A stretch of 43,185 nucleotides of DNA from Streptomyces sp. HPF1205. Its GTDB lineage: Bacteria > Actinomycetota > Actinomycetes > Streptomycetales > Streptomycetaceae. The position numbers and the translations under genes were made by a program. Within the stretch, counting starts at the first letter, position 1. Every line of letters begins with the position of its first letter. The stretch covers positions 1 through 43,185 of the forward strand of contig NZ_JAINVH010000048.1 of the NCBI RefSeq assembly GCF_020400825.1, read 5' to 3'. Shown here one piece after another: positions 28,679 to 37,124 of this stretch. A model generated the notes under the pieces. That model saw nothing but the letters and a program-made list of their open reading frames with translations, searched no databases and was not told the origin of the DNA.

Positions 28679-31408
28679 GTGCCGATGGCCCAGGATCATC
28701 GTCCGCAGTCGGCGCACGGGCGCCCGTCCCCACGGACCGCTTTGGAGCGGCTCGCCGCGGGGGCCGACCGCGCCGTACGCATCACCCATACGGAGCACCT
28801 GCCCGCGCGGGCGGGCCGCCATGCGTCCTGGCCGGACGCCATCCGCCCCGAAGTCGTCGCGGCGATCCGGGCCGCGGGGATCGACCGGCCGTGGGAACAC
28901 CAGGCCCTCGCCGCAGGCCACGCGGTACGGGGCGATTCGGTCGTGGTCGCCACGGGCACGGCCTCCGGCAAGTCCTTGGCGTATCTGGCCCCGGTGCTCA
29001 GCGCGCTCCTCGACGGCGCCGAGCGGCCCCCCGGGCGGGGGGAGACGGCCGCGTCCGCGGAGGGTTCCGCGTCCGCGGAGACGGCCGGCGGGGAGGGCGC
29101 GGCCGGGCCGGCCGCCGCCGGCGCGCGGGGAGGCCGGGCAGGGCGGGGACGCCCGCCCGGACAGGGGCCCTCGGCCGGGCGGGGCGCCACGGCGCTGTAC
29201 CTGGCGCCGACCAAGGCCCTCGCCGCCGATCAGCGCCGGGCGGTGGCCGCTCTCGCCGCGCCTTTGGGCACGGCGGTCAGACCCGCCGTCTACGACGGCG
29301 ACACGCCCGTCGAGGAACGCGAGTGGGTACGCCAGTACGCGACCTACGTGCTGACCAACCCCGACATGCTCCACCGCGGCATCCTGCCCGGCCACGCCCG
29401 CTGGTCCTCCTTCCTGCGCGGCCTGCGGTACGTCGTGATCGACGAGTGCCACGCCTATCGCGGCGTCTTCGGTTCGCACGTCGCCCAGGTGCTGCGCCGC
29501 CTGCGGCGGGTGTGCGCCCGCTACGGGGCCGATCCGGTCTTCCTGCTCGCCTCCGCGACCGCGGCCGATCCGGGCAGGACCGCCGGGCTGCTGACCGGCG
29601 TGCCGGTCGCCGAGGTCACCGAGGACACCTCGCCGCGAGGCGAGCTGGCCTTCGCCCTCTGGGAGCCGCCGCTGACCGCCCTGTCCGGGGAGCACGGCGC
29701 TCCGGTCCGGCGCACGGCGACCGCCGAGTCCGCCGAGCTGCTCACCGACCTGGTCCTCCAGGGTGTACGCACGGTCGCCTTCGTACGCTCCCGTCGCGGC
29801 GCCGAACTGGTGGCCCTGATCGCCCAGGAACGCCTCGCCGAGATCGACTCCGGACTCCCCCACCGGGTCGCCGCCTACCGCGGCGGGTACCTGCCCGAGG
29901 AGCGGCGCGCCCTCGAACGCGACCTGCACTCCGGCCGCCTCCTCGGCCTCGCCTCGACCTCCGCGCTGGAACTCGGCGTCGACGTCTCCGGCCTCGACGC
30001 CGTGCTGCTGGCCGGCTATCCGGGCACCAGGGCGTCCCTGTGGCAGCAGGCGGGCAGGGCCGGCCGCACCGGGCAGGGCGCTTTGGCGGTCATGGTGGGC
30101 CGCGACGACCCCCTCGACACGTATCTCGTCCACCACCCCGAGGCGATCTTCGAACGGCCGGTGGAGTCCACCGTCCTCGACCCCGACAACCCTTACGTCC
30201 TCGCCCCCCACCTGTGCGCCGCTGCCGCCGAGCTGCCGCTCACCGAGGACGATCTCGTCCTCTTCGGGCCGGAATCCGCCTCCCTCGTACCGCAGTTGGA
30301 GAAGCGGGGACTGCTGCGGCGCCGCGCCGGCGGGTGGTACTGGACCCGGCGCGAACGGGCCGCCGACCTCACCGACATCCGCGGCGAGGGCGGTCGGCCG
30401 GTCCAGGTCGTGGAGTCCGCCACCGGCCGTCTGCTGGGCACGGTGGACGCGGGCGCCGCGCACACGACCGTGCACGAGGGGGCCGTTCATCTCCACCAGG
30501 GCCGCACCTACCTGGTCCGGCGTCTGGACCTGGAGGACGGCGTCGCGCTCGTCGAACGCGCCGACCCGCCGTACTCCACGATGGCCCGCGACACCACCGA
30601 GGTCAGCGTCCTGACCGACGAGATGGAGGAGCCCTGGGGGGAGGCCCGCATCCACTTCGGGTCGGTCGAGGTCACCCACCAGGTCGTCTCCTTCCTGCGC
30701 CGCCGTCTGCTGACCAACGAGGTGCTCGGCGAGACCAGACTCGACCTGCCACCGCGCACGCTGCGCACCCGCGCGGTGTGGTGGACGGTCACGTCCGCCC
30801 AACTGGACGCCGCCCGCATCCACCCCGAGGAACTGCCCGGCGCGCTGCACGCCGCTGAGCACGCCTCCATCGGCCTCCTTCCGCTGTTCGCCACGTGCGA
30901 CCGGTGGGACATCGGCGGCGTCTCCATACCGCTGCACGCCGACACCGGCCTGCCCACCGTCTTCGTCTACGACGGCCACCCCGGCGGCGCGGGCTTCGCC
31001 GAACGCGCCTTCCGCACCGCCCGCTCCTGGCTCACCGCCACCCGCGAGGCCATCGCCTCCTGCGAGTGCGACTTCGGCTGCCCCTCCTGCGTCCAGTCCC
31101 CCAAGTGCGGCAACGGCAACGACCCCCTCGACAAGGCCGCCGCCGTCCGCCTCCTGGACTGCCTTCTGGCCGCGGGACCCCAGAACGGGGAAGGCGAGGA
31201 CGAGGGCCAGGGCACGGACGCGGGCCGAAGCGGGACGAACGCGACTGGGAGCGGTGCAAGCGCTCCCGACGCCGACCCGGCCGTCACGAAACCGGACATC
31301 ACCGAGCCGGACGTCACCGAACCCGACGCCGATACGGGCACGTGCACGGAAACCGACACCGGCACCGGACCCGGACCCGGACCCGACGGCAGCGGCGGTG
31401 CGGGCTGA
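28679..31408 (+). CDS. MrfA/YprA-type superfamily 2 DNA helicase
   Basis: A 909-residue helicase. Walker A ATGTASGKS near residues 91-99, DECH box near 255-258 (VIDECHAYRG), motif III SATAADP, and helicase motif VI region QQAGRAGRTGQGALAV. The C-terminal DUF1998/MZB domain has the zinc-binding cysteines C796, C798, C802, C805 and C811. Bacillus MrfA, with the same layout, acts in mitomycin repair, so DNA damage repair is the likely role. The last 75 residues are a disordered tail with Thr-Glu-Pro-Asp repeats. The start is GTG 28679 or ATG 28685; neither has a ribosome site, so translation may be leaderless or coupled to the upstream ORF. It is divergent from bldG and convergent with the Tad operon. 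Confidence 0.92.
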   Translation: MPMAQDHRPQSAHGRPSPRTALERLAAGADRAVRITHTEHLPARAGRHASWPDAIRPEVVAAIRAAGIDRPWEHQALAAGHAVRGDSVVVATGTASGKSLAYLAPVLSALLDGAERPPGRGETAASAEGSASAETAGGEGAAGPAAAGARGGRAGRGRPPGQGPSAGRGATALYLAPTKALAADQRRAVAALAAPLGTAVRPAVYDGDTPVEEREWVRQYATYVLTNPDMLHRGILPGHARWSSFLRGLRYVVIDECHAYRGVFGSHVAQVLRRLRRVCARYGADPVFLLASATAADPGRTAGLLTGVPVAEVTEDTSPRGELAFALWEPPLTALSGEHGAPVRRTATAESAELLTDLVLQGVRTVAFVRSRRGAELVALIAQERLAEIDSGLPHRVAAYRGGYLPEERRALERDLHSGRLLGLASTSALELGVDVSGLDAVLLAGYPGTRASLWQQAGRAGRTGQGALAVMVGRDDPLDTYLVHHPEAIFERPVESTVLDPDNPYVLAPHLCAAAAELPLTEDDLVLFGPESASLVPQLEKRGLLRRRAGGWYWTRRERAADLTDIRGEGGRPVQVVESATGRLLGTVDAGAAHTTVHEGAVHLHQGRTYLVRRLDLEDGVALVERADPPYSTMARDTTEVSVLTDEMEEPWGEARIHFGSVEVTHQVVSFLRRRLLTNEVLGETRLDLPPRTLRTRAVWWTVTSAQLDAARIHPEELPGALHAAEHASIGLLPLFATCDRWDIGGVSIPLHADTGLPTVFVYDGHPGGAGFAERAFRTARSWLTATREAIASCECDFGCPSCVQSPKCGNGNDPLDKAAAVRLLDCLLAAGPQNGEGEDEGQGTDAGRSGTNATGSGASAPDADPAVTKPDITEPDVTEPDADTGTCTETDTGTGPGPGPDGSGGAG

Positions 31409-31434
31409 GCGCGGGTCCCCGCCCCGGTAGGCGG

Positions 31435-31762
31435 CTTCCGGCGGTCCGGCCCTGGACCTGACCCTGGCCCCGCCGACCCGCGCCACCACGTCGGACACCT
31501 CCCCGCGCACCGAGCAGCTGACGAGTACGGCGCCCTGCGCCCCGGCCACCCTTGCGGCCAGGGCGCACGCCGCGCCCCGGCCGTCCAGGGCGTGATCGGC
31601 GGCGGCGAGGGCGGCCAGGTCCGCTGCGGCGCCGGCCCGGTGACGCGCGATCACCGCCCGGTCCATCAGCAGCACGGCCGTGAAGACCGCCAGGAGCGCC
31701 CCCATCAGCCCGAGCGACCACACCGTGGCCGAACCCCGGTCGTCCGGGCAGTGCCGGCTCAC
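31435..31762 (-). CDS. Rv3654c-like TadE-family pseudopilin without a stop codon at its normal end
   Basis: The conserved part is about 106 residues: a class III pilin-like start (DDRGSATVWSLGLMGALLAV) with one transmembrane helix, then ADLAALAAADHAL and CALAARVAGAQGAVLVSC, typical of the TadE-like protein that ends actinobacterial Tad operons. GTG 31762 overlaps the TGA of the preceding tadE gene (GTGA). The gene should stop shortly after VRSRAGPPEA, but this frame contains no stop and remains open antisense to the helicase down to 28643. I give the conserved part; the 3' end drawn is approximate. A lost stop or a frameshift (a shift would end at 31314) are the options. Confidence 0.65.
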
Positions 31763-32157
31763 GGCCCCGCGCCTTCCCCGCCCGCGCCCGCGGCGTCCGC
31801 ACCCACGGTGTCCTCGGCGAGAGCCGCGGCCTCCGCTGTGATCGGAACCGGGTACCGAGGCATCGGCACGGTGACACGTACCCGAACCATGTCGCCGTCC
31901 CGCGCCACCCGCACCTGGGCGCCGGCGGGCGCCGCCCGCCGCGTCACTTCACGCACCACGTCCGGCGTCTCCGACCGGGCCGCGGCCCGGGCGCCGGCCC
32001 GGGCCGCGTCCTCGCACCGGACCTGCGCCGCGGCGGCCATGAGTCCCCAGATCAGCAGCGCGGCCAGCCCCACCAGGACGGGGATCACCATCGCCGTCTC
32101 GGCCGTGACATAGCCGCCGTCCCCGCGACGCGGCCCGGCACGCTCAGAACGGCACAT
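31759..32157 (-). CDS. TadE-family pseudopilin
   Basis: A 132-residue minor pilin-like protein. The N-terminus has the prepilin pattern Gly then YVTAE, with Glu at +5, followed by one hydrophobic helix (MVIPVLVGLAALLIWGLMA). The rest is extracytoplasmic, with VRCEDAARAGARAAAR typical of TadE. ATG 32157 lies inside the end of the pilin gene (14-bp overlap), and GAGAGGG upstream is the ribosome site. It is part of the Tad operon that assembles a Flp-type surface filament or a related secretion machine. Confidence 0.88.
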   Translation of the reverse strand: MCRSERAGPRRGDGGYVTAETAMVIPVLVGLAALLIWGLMAAAAQVRCEDAARAGARAAARSETPDVVREVTRRAAPAGAQVRVARDGDMVRVRVTVPMPRYPVPITAEAAALAEDTVGADAAGAGGEGAGP

Positions 32158-32350
32158 GGAGCGCCCTCTCGATCACCCCGGTGAGCGCCGACCGCACCGG
32201 CCCGCTCGTCACGATCCGGTAGAGCACGGCGGCGAATCCGCATGCCGCGATCGTGCCCACCGCGTACTCCGCCGTACTCATCCCGGCGTCCATCGCCTCG
32301 CGGCACCGCCGTACCCTGCGGCCCAGCCGGACGGCGAACTTCTCCATCAT
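32144..32350 (-). CDS. DUF4244 Flp-type pilin
   Basis: A 68-residue small pilin candidate. DAG then MSTAEYAVGTIAACGFAAVLY: the Gly before the cleavage site, Glu at +5 and Tyr at +6 match class IVb Flp pilins. The basic leader (VRLGRRVRRCREAM) and one long hydrophobic helix complete the picture. It is probably the major subunit of the Tad filament. ATG 32350 is chosen because AGGAGG is 8 nt upstream; two neighbouring ATG codons are possible. It is preceded by an 80-bp gap with a hairpin, unlike the other tightly overlapped genes of this operon. No prepilin peptidase is encoded nearby. Confidence 0.85.
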   Translation of the reverse strand: MMEKFAVRLGRRVRRCREAMDAGMSTAEYAVGTIAACGFAAVLYRIVTSGPVRSALTGVIERALHVPF

Positions 32351-32400
32351 GATCATTTCCTCCTGAGTTGTGTTTGTCGTGGTCAGGGGGGTGCTTTCAC

Positions 32401-32430
32401 CCACCTGGGGGAATGCCGGCATTCGGGTGG
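32401..32430 (-). promoter_or_regulatory. Palindromic hairpin between tadC and the pilin gene
   Basis: A perfect 14-bp palindrome GAATGCCGGCATTC (32411-32424) is flanked by CCACC (32401-32405) and GGTGG (32426-32430), which can pair with it as outer arms. It sits in the only real intercistronic gap of the operon, so it may be an internal terminator or an mRNA processing and stability element that sets pilin level. Confidence 0.45.
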
Positions 32431-33597
32431 TCACCCGAGGCGGCCGCCGAGGACCGTCCCGGCCAGCCCGATCACCACGGGAGCGACGCCGACCAGCAAG
32501 AAGGCGGGCAGGAAGCACACGCCCAGGGGCGCTGTGGCGAGGACCGCAGCCTTTCGCGCGCGGGCGAGCGCCGAACGGGTCTGCCCGGCCCGGTAGTCCG
32601 CCGCAAGCCGCGACATCTCGGCGAAGGGCGCGCTGCCCGTCACCGACGCCCGCGCCAGACACCGGCCCATCTCACGGGCCCCTGTCAGGCGGCCGAACCG
32701 CTCCCAACACTCGTCCGGTTCCGCGCCGAACCGCAGTTCGGCCCGCGTCCGTATCAGCGCGGTCCCCAACGGGCCGCCCATGCACCGCCCCACGGCCTCG
32801 GCCGCCTCCCCAGGCGTCGCGCCTGCGGCCAGGCAGGCGGCCATCAGGTCGGCGCACAGGGGAAGTTCCGACGGGTCGGGCCGCTCGCCTCCCTCCGCGC
32901 CCTGAGCGGCGCCCTGCCGCCTCGTGAGCCAAGCCCGGGCCCCGAACGCCGCCCCCACCCCGGCGAGGACGCCCGTCAGCCCTCCGACGAGGACGGCCAC
33001 TCCCAGCCCGGCGCCGACCGCTGGACCCCATTCCCGCATCAGCCCGCCGGCGTCGGCCCGCGGCCACCGCGGCCCTGTCTCCCGCCCGGTCCCGGCGCCG
33101 TCCCCCGCGTCCGGTCCCTGTCCCGGTGCCGGTTCCGGCCGCCTGCCGAGGCCGGCCGCCGACTCCGGACCGGACTCGGGCACCTTCCTCCGAGGCGTAG
33201 GCCCGCGGTCCGAGCCGGGGCCGCGCCCTGAGCCCGGTCCGGCCTTCCGGTCCGGTCCCGGCCACGCGCCCGTCCCGGCGTGCGGCCCCGAACGCGACCG
33301 CTGCCCCGCTCGCGCACGAACGGCTGAGGCCGGCCTCAAGGCCGATCGCGGCACCCGCGCCGCCCCCGGCGTCGGCCGTGGCCCCGCCTTCCGGCGGCCC
33401 GACGCGGAGCCCGAGCCGACGCCGGTCCCCGGCCGGGGCCTTCGCCCGGGCTCGTGAACGCTTCCCGCGTCCACGATCGCCCGCGCCGCGCGGTCCTCCC
33501 GGCGCCGCCGCACGTCGACGAATGCCAGGGCCGCGGCGAGGGCGCCGAGTACGAGCGCCGCGGTCATCCCCAGGCTGTGGACGGACCAGCCGCTCAT
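32431..33597 (-). CDS. TadC-like type II secretion F domain protein
   Basis: A 388-residue inner-membrane platform protein. One transmembrane helix at residues 8-26 is followed by a very long Gly/Pro/Arg/Ser-rich linker (about 45-185), then the T2SSF domain (ELPLCADLMAACLAAGATPGEAAEAV, RLTGAREMGRCLARASVTGSAPFAEMSRLA) with further helices near the end (GVCFLPAFLLVGVAPVVIGLAG). The low-complexity linker of some 140 residues is much longer than I expect for the family. ATG 33597 overlaps the TGA of tadB (ATGA) and has GGAGGG upstream. Confidence 0.85.
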   Translation of the reverse strand: MSGWSVHSLGMTAALVLGALAAALAFVDVRRRREDRAARAIVDAGSVHEPGRRPRPGTGVGSGSASGRRKAGPRPTPGAARVPRSALRPASAVRARAGQRSRSGPHAGTGAWPGPDRKAGPGSGRGPGSDRGPTPRRKVPESGPESAAGLGRRPEPAPGQGPDAGDGAGTGRETGPRWPRADAGGLMREWGPAVGAGLGVAVLVGGLTGVLAGVGAAFGARAWLTRRQGAAQGAEGGERPDPSELPLCADLMAACLAAGATPGEAAEAVGRCMGGPLGTALIRTRAELRFGAEPDECWERFGRLTGAREMGRCLARASVTGSAPFAEMSRLAADYRAGQTRSALARARKAAVLATAPLGVCFLPAFLLVGVAPVVIGLAGTVLGGRLG

Positions 33598-34706
33598 GCC
33601 GCCCTCCTGTCCGCCGCCTTCGTCGCGGTCGTCCTGGGTGCGGGGCCGCGCTCCGCGCGACGAACGATCCTGGCGGTCCACGCGAGCCCCGCCCACTCCA
33701 GCAGCCCTCCCGCGGCCAGGCAGAACAATCCGGTCGGCGTGTGCAGCAGGACCCTGAAGGGGTCGGCCCCCAGGCCCGCTCCCAGCAGGAGGCCGAAAAC
33801 GGGGAGCAGTGCCAGCAGCACCGCCGTGGACCGCGGTCCGGCCAACTGGGCCCGCAGGTCGTCCCTCTGGTCCGCCTCGGCCCGCAGCGCGGCGGCCACG
33901 CGGTCCAGCGCGGCGGCCAGTCCCGCACCGCCGTCCATACCGACCTGCCAGCACGCGGCAGCCGCGACGAGCCCTTGAGCGCCCTCCTGGAGGCGCCCCG
34001 CCGCACGCAAAGCCTCGGGGACGTCCCCGCCGAAGCGAGCGGCGGACAGCAGCAGCCTTGCCTCCTCGGCCAGTTCGGGGGTCGCCGGCCATCCGGCCGA
34101 CTCGACAGCGTCACCCAGCGCGGTGTGCGCGGGTCGTCCGGTGCGCAGGTCCGCGGCCGTCGCGCCGCACAGCGCGGCCACCGCCGCCATCCTCCGTTCG
34201 GCCGCCGCACGCTCGCCGCGCCGACGCAGTGCCCGCCCCGCCAGCGGCCACCCGGCCGCTCCTGCGAGCACAGGCAGCGGCGAACGGGTGACCACACCCA
34301 GCGCCAGTCCGAGCGGCAGACACACCGCCTGCGGGCCGACTCCGGGCAGGGGCCACCATTGCGGACCCGGCAGCCCGGGTCCCCTCGGCATGGGCTCCTT
34401 CGTCCGCAACCGCAGGGCGCCGATCCACCGGGAGGGTCCTCTTCCGTCCCGCTCCGGCTCCGAAGCCGCCGCCCGTACGGGTCGCAGCCGGGTCCGAAGC
34501 CACCGCCGGAGCCGGGCCACCGCTTCGATCACCCCGGGCCACGGGAAGGGCTGTGAGAACCGTCCGGGACCTCCCGGGGCCGGGCCTTCGAGGAGCCGCC
34601 TCGCCCTGCGGCCCGCGTCCTGCCGGCTGCACGCCGCGTACAGCGCGAGCACGGCACACAGTGCGGCGGCCCATACGAGGGCCCTCGGGTCCGCCCCGGC
34701 GGTCAT
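33594..34706 (-). CDS. TadB-like type II secretion F domain protein
   Basis: A 370-residue membrane protein. An N-terminal helix (ALVWAAALCAVLALYAA) is followed by a basic cytoplasmic stretch, helices around 135-165, and the T2SSF domain (AAVAALCGATAADLRTGRPAHTALGDAV, LAAALDRVAAALRAEADQRDDLRAQLAGPR), ending with two more helices. With TadC it should form the inner-membrane platform driven by the TadA ATPase. ATG 34706 overlaps the stop of tadA (ATGA). Confidence 0.88.
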   Translation of the reverse strand: MTAGADPRALVWAAALCAVLALYAACSRQDAGRRARRLLEGPAPGGPGRFSQPFPWPGVIEAVARLRRWLRTRLRPVRAAASEPERDGRGPSRWIGALRLRTKEPMPRGPGLPGPQWWPLPGVGPQAVCLPLGLALGVVTRSPLPVLAGAAGWPLAGRALRRRGERAAAERRMAAVAALCGATAADLRTGRPAHTALGDAVESAGWPATPELAEEARLLLSAARFGGDVPEALRAAGRLQEGAQGLVAAAACWQVGMDGGAGLAAALDRVAAALRAEADQRDDLRAQLAGPRSTAVLLALLPVFGLLLGAGLGADPFRVLLHTPTGLFCLAAGGLLEWAGLAWTARIVRRAERGPAPRTTATKAADRRAA

Positions 34707-35857
34707 GACGCGTCCCCCGCGCACAGGGCCATCAGCCGCTCCCAGCCCGGTCCCCGCTCGCCGGCGCCCCTGGCGTCGCGCGTCAGCGCCGGCACGGTGG
34801 CCACCAGCCCGTCGGCGCCACGCCGCAGGACGTGGACCTCCGCGACCCGCCGCCGGCCCGAGTCGTCCCGCACCAGATGAACGACGACGGAGAGAGCGGC
34901 CGCCAGCTGGCTGTGCAGAGACGCCCTGTCGAGCCCAGCGGTCATTCCGAGCGCTTCCAGGCGGGCCGGGACGTCCGAGGCGGCGTTGGCGTGCACGGTG
35001 CCGCACCCGCCCTCATGGCCGGTGTTCAAGGCGGCGAGCAGGTCGGTGACCTCGGGGCCGCGCACCTCGCCCACGACGAGCCGGTCGGGTCGCATGCGCA
35101 GCGCCTGGCGGACCAGGTCCCGCAAGGTGACCAGACCGGCGCCCTCCTGGTTGGCGGGGCGGGTCTCCAGGCGGACCACATGCGGGTGGTCGGGGCGAAG
35201 CTCCGCCGAGTCCTCGGCGAGAACGACGCGCGCCGCCGGGTCGACCAGTCCGAGCAGACAGCTGAGCAGCGTGGTCTTGCCTGAGCCTGTGCCGCCGCTG
35301 ATCAGGAAGGACAGGCGGGCGTCGAGGATCGCGCCGAGCAGCGCCGCGGTCTCGGCGTCCAGCGTGCCGACCGCGATCAGCTCGGCCAGGGTGAAGGCCC
35401 GGGCCCGCACCACCCGCAGCGACAGGCACGGCGAGCCGACGACCACCGGTGGCAGCACGGCGTGCAGCCGCGTGCCGTCCGGGAGGCGACCGTCCACCCA
35501 CGGGCACGCGTCGTCCAGTCGGCGCCCCGCGCTCGTGGCCAGTCGCTGAGCGAGGCGGCGCACGGCGCCCGTGTCGGCGAAGCCCACCTCGCTGCGTTCG
35601 AGCCCGCGACCGCGGTCGATCCAGACCTGGTCCGGCGCGTTGACGAGGATGTCGGTGACCTCGGGGTCGGCGAGCAGCGGCTCCAGCGGACCGGCGCCGA
35701 CGAGTTCGGAGCGCAGGGCGGTGACCACGCCGAGCACTTCGGCGTCGCCGAGCAGCCGCCCCTCGGCCCGGAGCGCCGCGGCCACCCGGGCGGGCGTCGG
35801 CTCGCCGCCGTGCTCGGCAAGGCGCATGCGTACGGCGTCGAGGAGTTCGGCGGTCAT
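34703..35857 (-). CDS. tadA: TadA/CpaF secretion ATPase
   Basis: A 384-residue hexameric motor ATPase of the type II/IV secretion family. Walker A GGTGSGKTT is at residues 188-196, Walker B RPDRLVVGEVRG near 263-274, and the His box NTGHEGGCGTVHANAA follows. The N-terminal domain DPEVTDILVNAPDQVWIDRGRG is typical of CpaF/TadA. It powers assembly of the Flp-type filament. ATG 35857 overlaps the stop codon of the Ssd-like gene (ATGA), so all platform genes are translationally coupled. Confidence 0.95.
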   Translation of the reverse strand: MTAELLDAVRMRLAEHGGEPTPARVAAALRAEGRLLGDAEVLGVVTALRSELVGAGPLEPLLADPEVTDILVNAPDQVWIDRGRGLERSEVGFADTGAVRRLAQRLATSAGRRLDDACPWVDGRLPDGTRLHAVLPPVVVGSPCLSLRVVRARAFTLAELIAVGTLDAETAALLGAILDARLSFLISGGTGSGKTTLLSCLLGLVDPAARVVLAEDSAELRPDHPHVVRLETRPANQEGAGLVTLRDLVRQALRMRPDRLVVGEVRGPEVTDLLAALNTGHEGGCGTVHANAASDVPARLEALGMTAGLDRASLHSQLAAALSVVVHLVRDDSGRRRVAEVHVLRRGADGLVATVPALTRDARGAGERGPGWERLMALCAGDAS

Positions 35858-36963
35858 ACGGTCACGCTCCCGCCCGCGGGCATCGCCTGCGCGAGGAAGG
35901 CGGCGCAGAACCGGGCAAGGGGGCCGCGCCCGGACGAGCCGGGCGGGCCGTCCCCGGCCGGGTCGGCGGCGAGTGCTGGTTCGTCGGGCAGTTCGCCCGC
36001 GAGCGGCAGTCCCACCAGGCGGGCGATCTCGTGATCGTCCAGCCCCGGCCGGAAGGGGCCGCGCGCGACGATCCGCAAGTCCTTCAGGACCATGGTGACC
36101 GCTGACGCCACGCGGGCGGCGGCGGCCACCGCCCGCAGATCGCCGGGTACGACGAGCAGCCCGACGTCGATCTGCGCCAGGGTCTCGGCGACCGTCTCGT
36201 CGACCCGGCGCGGCAGATCGACCACGACCAGACCGCCGCGGCGGCGGGCGGCTCCGAGCACGGACCGCATGGCATGTGGCGGCACCACCACCGTGTCACC
36301 GCGGTCCCAGCTCAGCACGCTGAGGGAGTCGAGGTGGGGCAGCGACTCCTCGAGCGCGCCGCTGTTGACCCGCCCCCGGGAGTCGGCGAAATCCGGCCAG
36401 CGCAGACCGCCGGTGCGCTCGGCGCCGAGCAGGATGTCCAGACCCCCGCCGAGCGGGTCACCGTCGATCAGCATGGTGCGTCGGCCGGTGCGGGCCGCGG
36501 TGACGGCGAGCGCGCAGGCCAGGGTGCTGGCCCCGGCGCCGCCCCTGCCGCCGACGATCCCGACGGTCAGCGCGGGCTCGCCCGCTCCCTCGGCCACGTC
36601 GGCGATCCGGTCGACCAGCCAGGTCTCGCCGTCGGGCAGCATGACCAAGTGGTCGGCGCCGATGTCCAGGGCGTGCCGCCAGACCTCGTGGTCGTGGAGG
36701 TCCCTGCCGACGAGCAGCACGCCCTTGCGGCGTGCCGCGCCGCGGACCCTTCCGGAAGCCTCCGCTCCGACCAGGACGAGCGGTGCGTTGTCCCACCGAC
36801 TCGCCCGTGGTGGCGCGGCGAAGACCACTTCCGGTTCCGTCCCGGCCGCCGCGCACAGGCGCAGCAGATCATCGAGAAGAGATTCGTCCTCGGTCACAAT
36901 CAGCGGCCCACTGGGGCGTTCCGCCGAGGTCCGCGGTCGATCGGGCCTCATGTCCCGTGTCAT
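35854..36963 (-). CDS. ssd: Ssd/CpaE (TadZ)-like MinD-family protein with defective P-loop
   Basis: A 369-residue protein: an N-terminal receiver-like domain (about 20-125) and a MinD/CpaE-type domain. The P-loop reads GGRGGAGAST (138-147), where the canonical KGGxGKT lysines are replaced by R140 and A145. ATP hydrolysis is therefore doubtful. In mycobacteria the homologue Ssd is described as septum site-determining, while in Tad systems CpaE/TadZ places the machine at the pole. It is the first gene of the Tad operon, so a role in positioning the apparatus is inferred. ATG 36963 has GGGGGA 7 nt upstream; an in-frame GTG at 36996 is less well supported. Confidence 0.88.
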   Translation of the reverse strand: MTRDMRPDRPRTSAERPSGPLIVTEDESLLDDLLRLCAAAGTEPEVVFAAPPRASRWDNAPLVLVGAEASGRVRGAARRKGVLLVGRDLHDHEVWRHALDIGADHLVMLPDGETWLVDRIADVAEGAGEPALTVGIVGGRGGAGASTLACALAVTAARTGRRTMLIDGDPLGGGLDILLGAERTGGLRWPDFADSRGRVNSGALEESLPHLDSLSVLSWDRGDTVVVPPHAMRSVLGAARRRGGLVVVDLPRRVDETVAETLAQIDVGLLVVPGDLRAVAAAARVASAVTMVLKDLRIVARGPFRPGLDDHEIARLVGLPLAGELPDEPALAADPAGDGPPGSSGRGPLARFCAAFLAQAMPAGGSVTV

Positions 36964-37061
36964 TTTTCCGTCCCCCGTCACGTCGGTTGCGAGCACGGCG
37001 TGCTTCGCTTGCGATCAGCTTGGGGGAGAGACGGGGAATTGGGATGATCTTGGTCGGAATC

Positions 37062-37088
37062 TGTGGACAACTCGGCGATTGTGGATAA
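37062..37088 (-). promoter_or_regulatory. Pair of DnaA boxes upstream of the Tad operon
   Basis: TGTGGACAA (37062-37070) and TGTGGATAA (37080-37088) are both perfect DnaA boxes (TTGTCCACA and TTATCCACA on the minus strand), same orientation, 18 bp apart. They lie about 100 bp upstream of the ssd start, in a region AT-richer than average. Two perfect boxes this close are unlikely by chance in such GC-rich DNA. Confidence 0.6.
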
Positions 37089-37124
37089 CTTCGCCACTCG
37101 GACGGGTGACTTCCGGTCTTCCGC

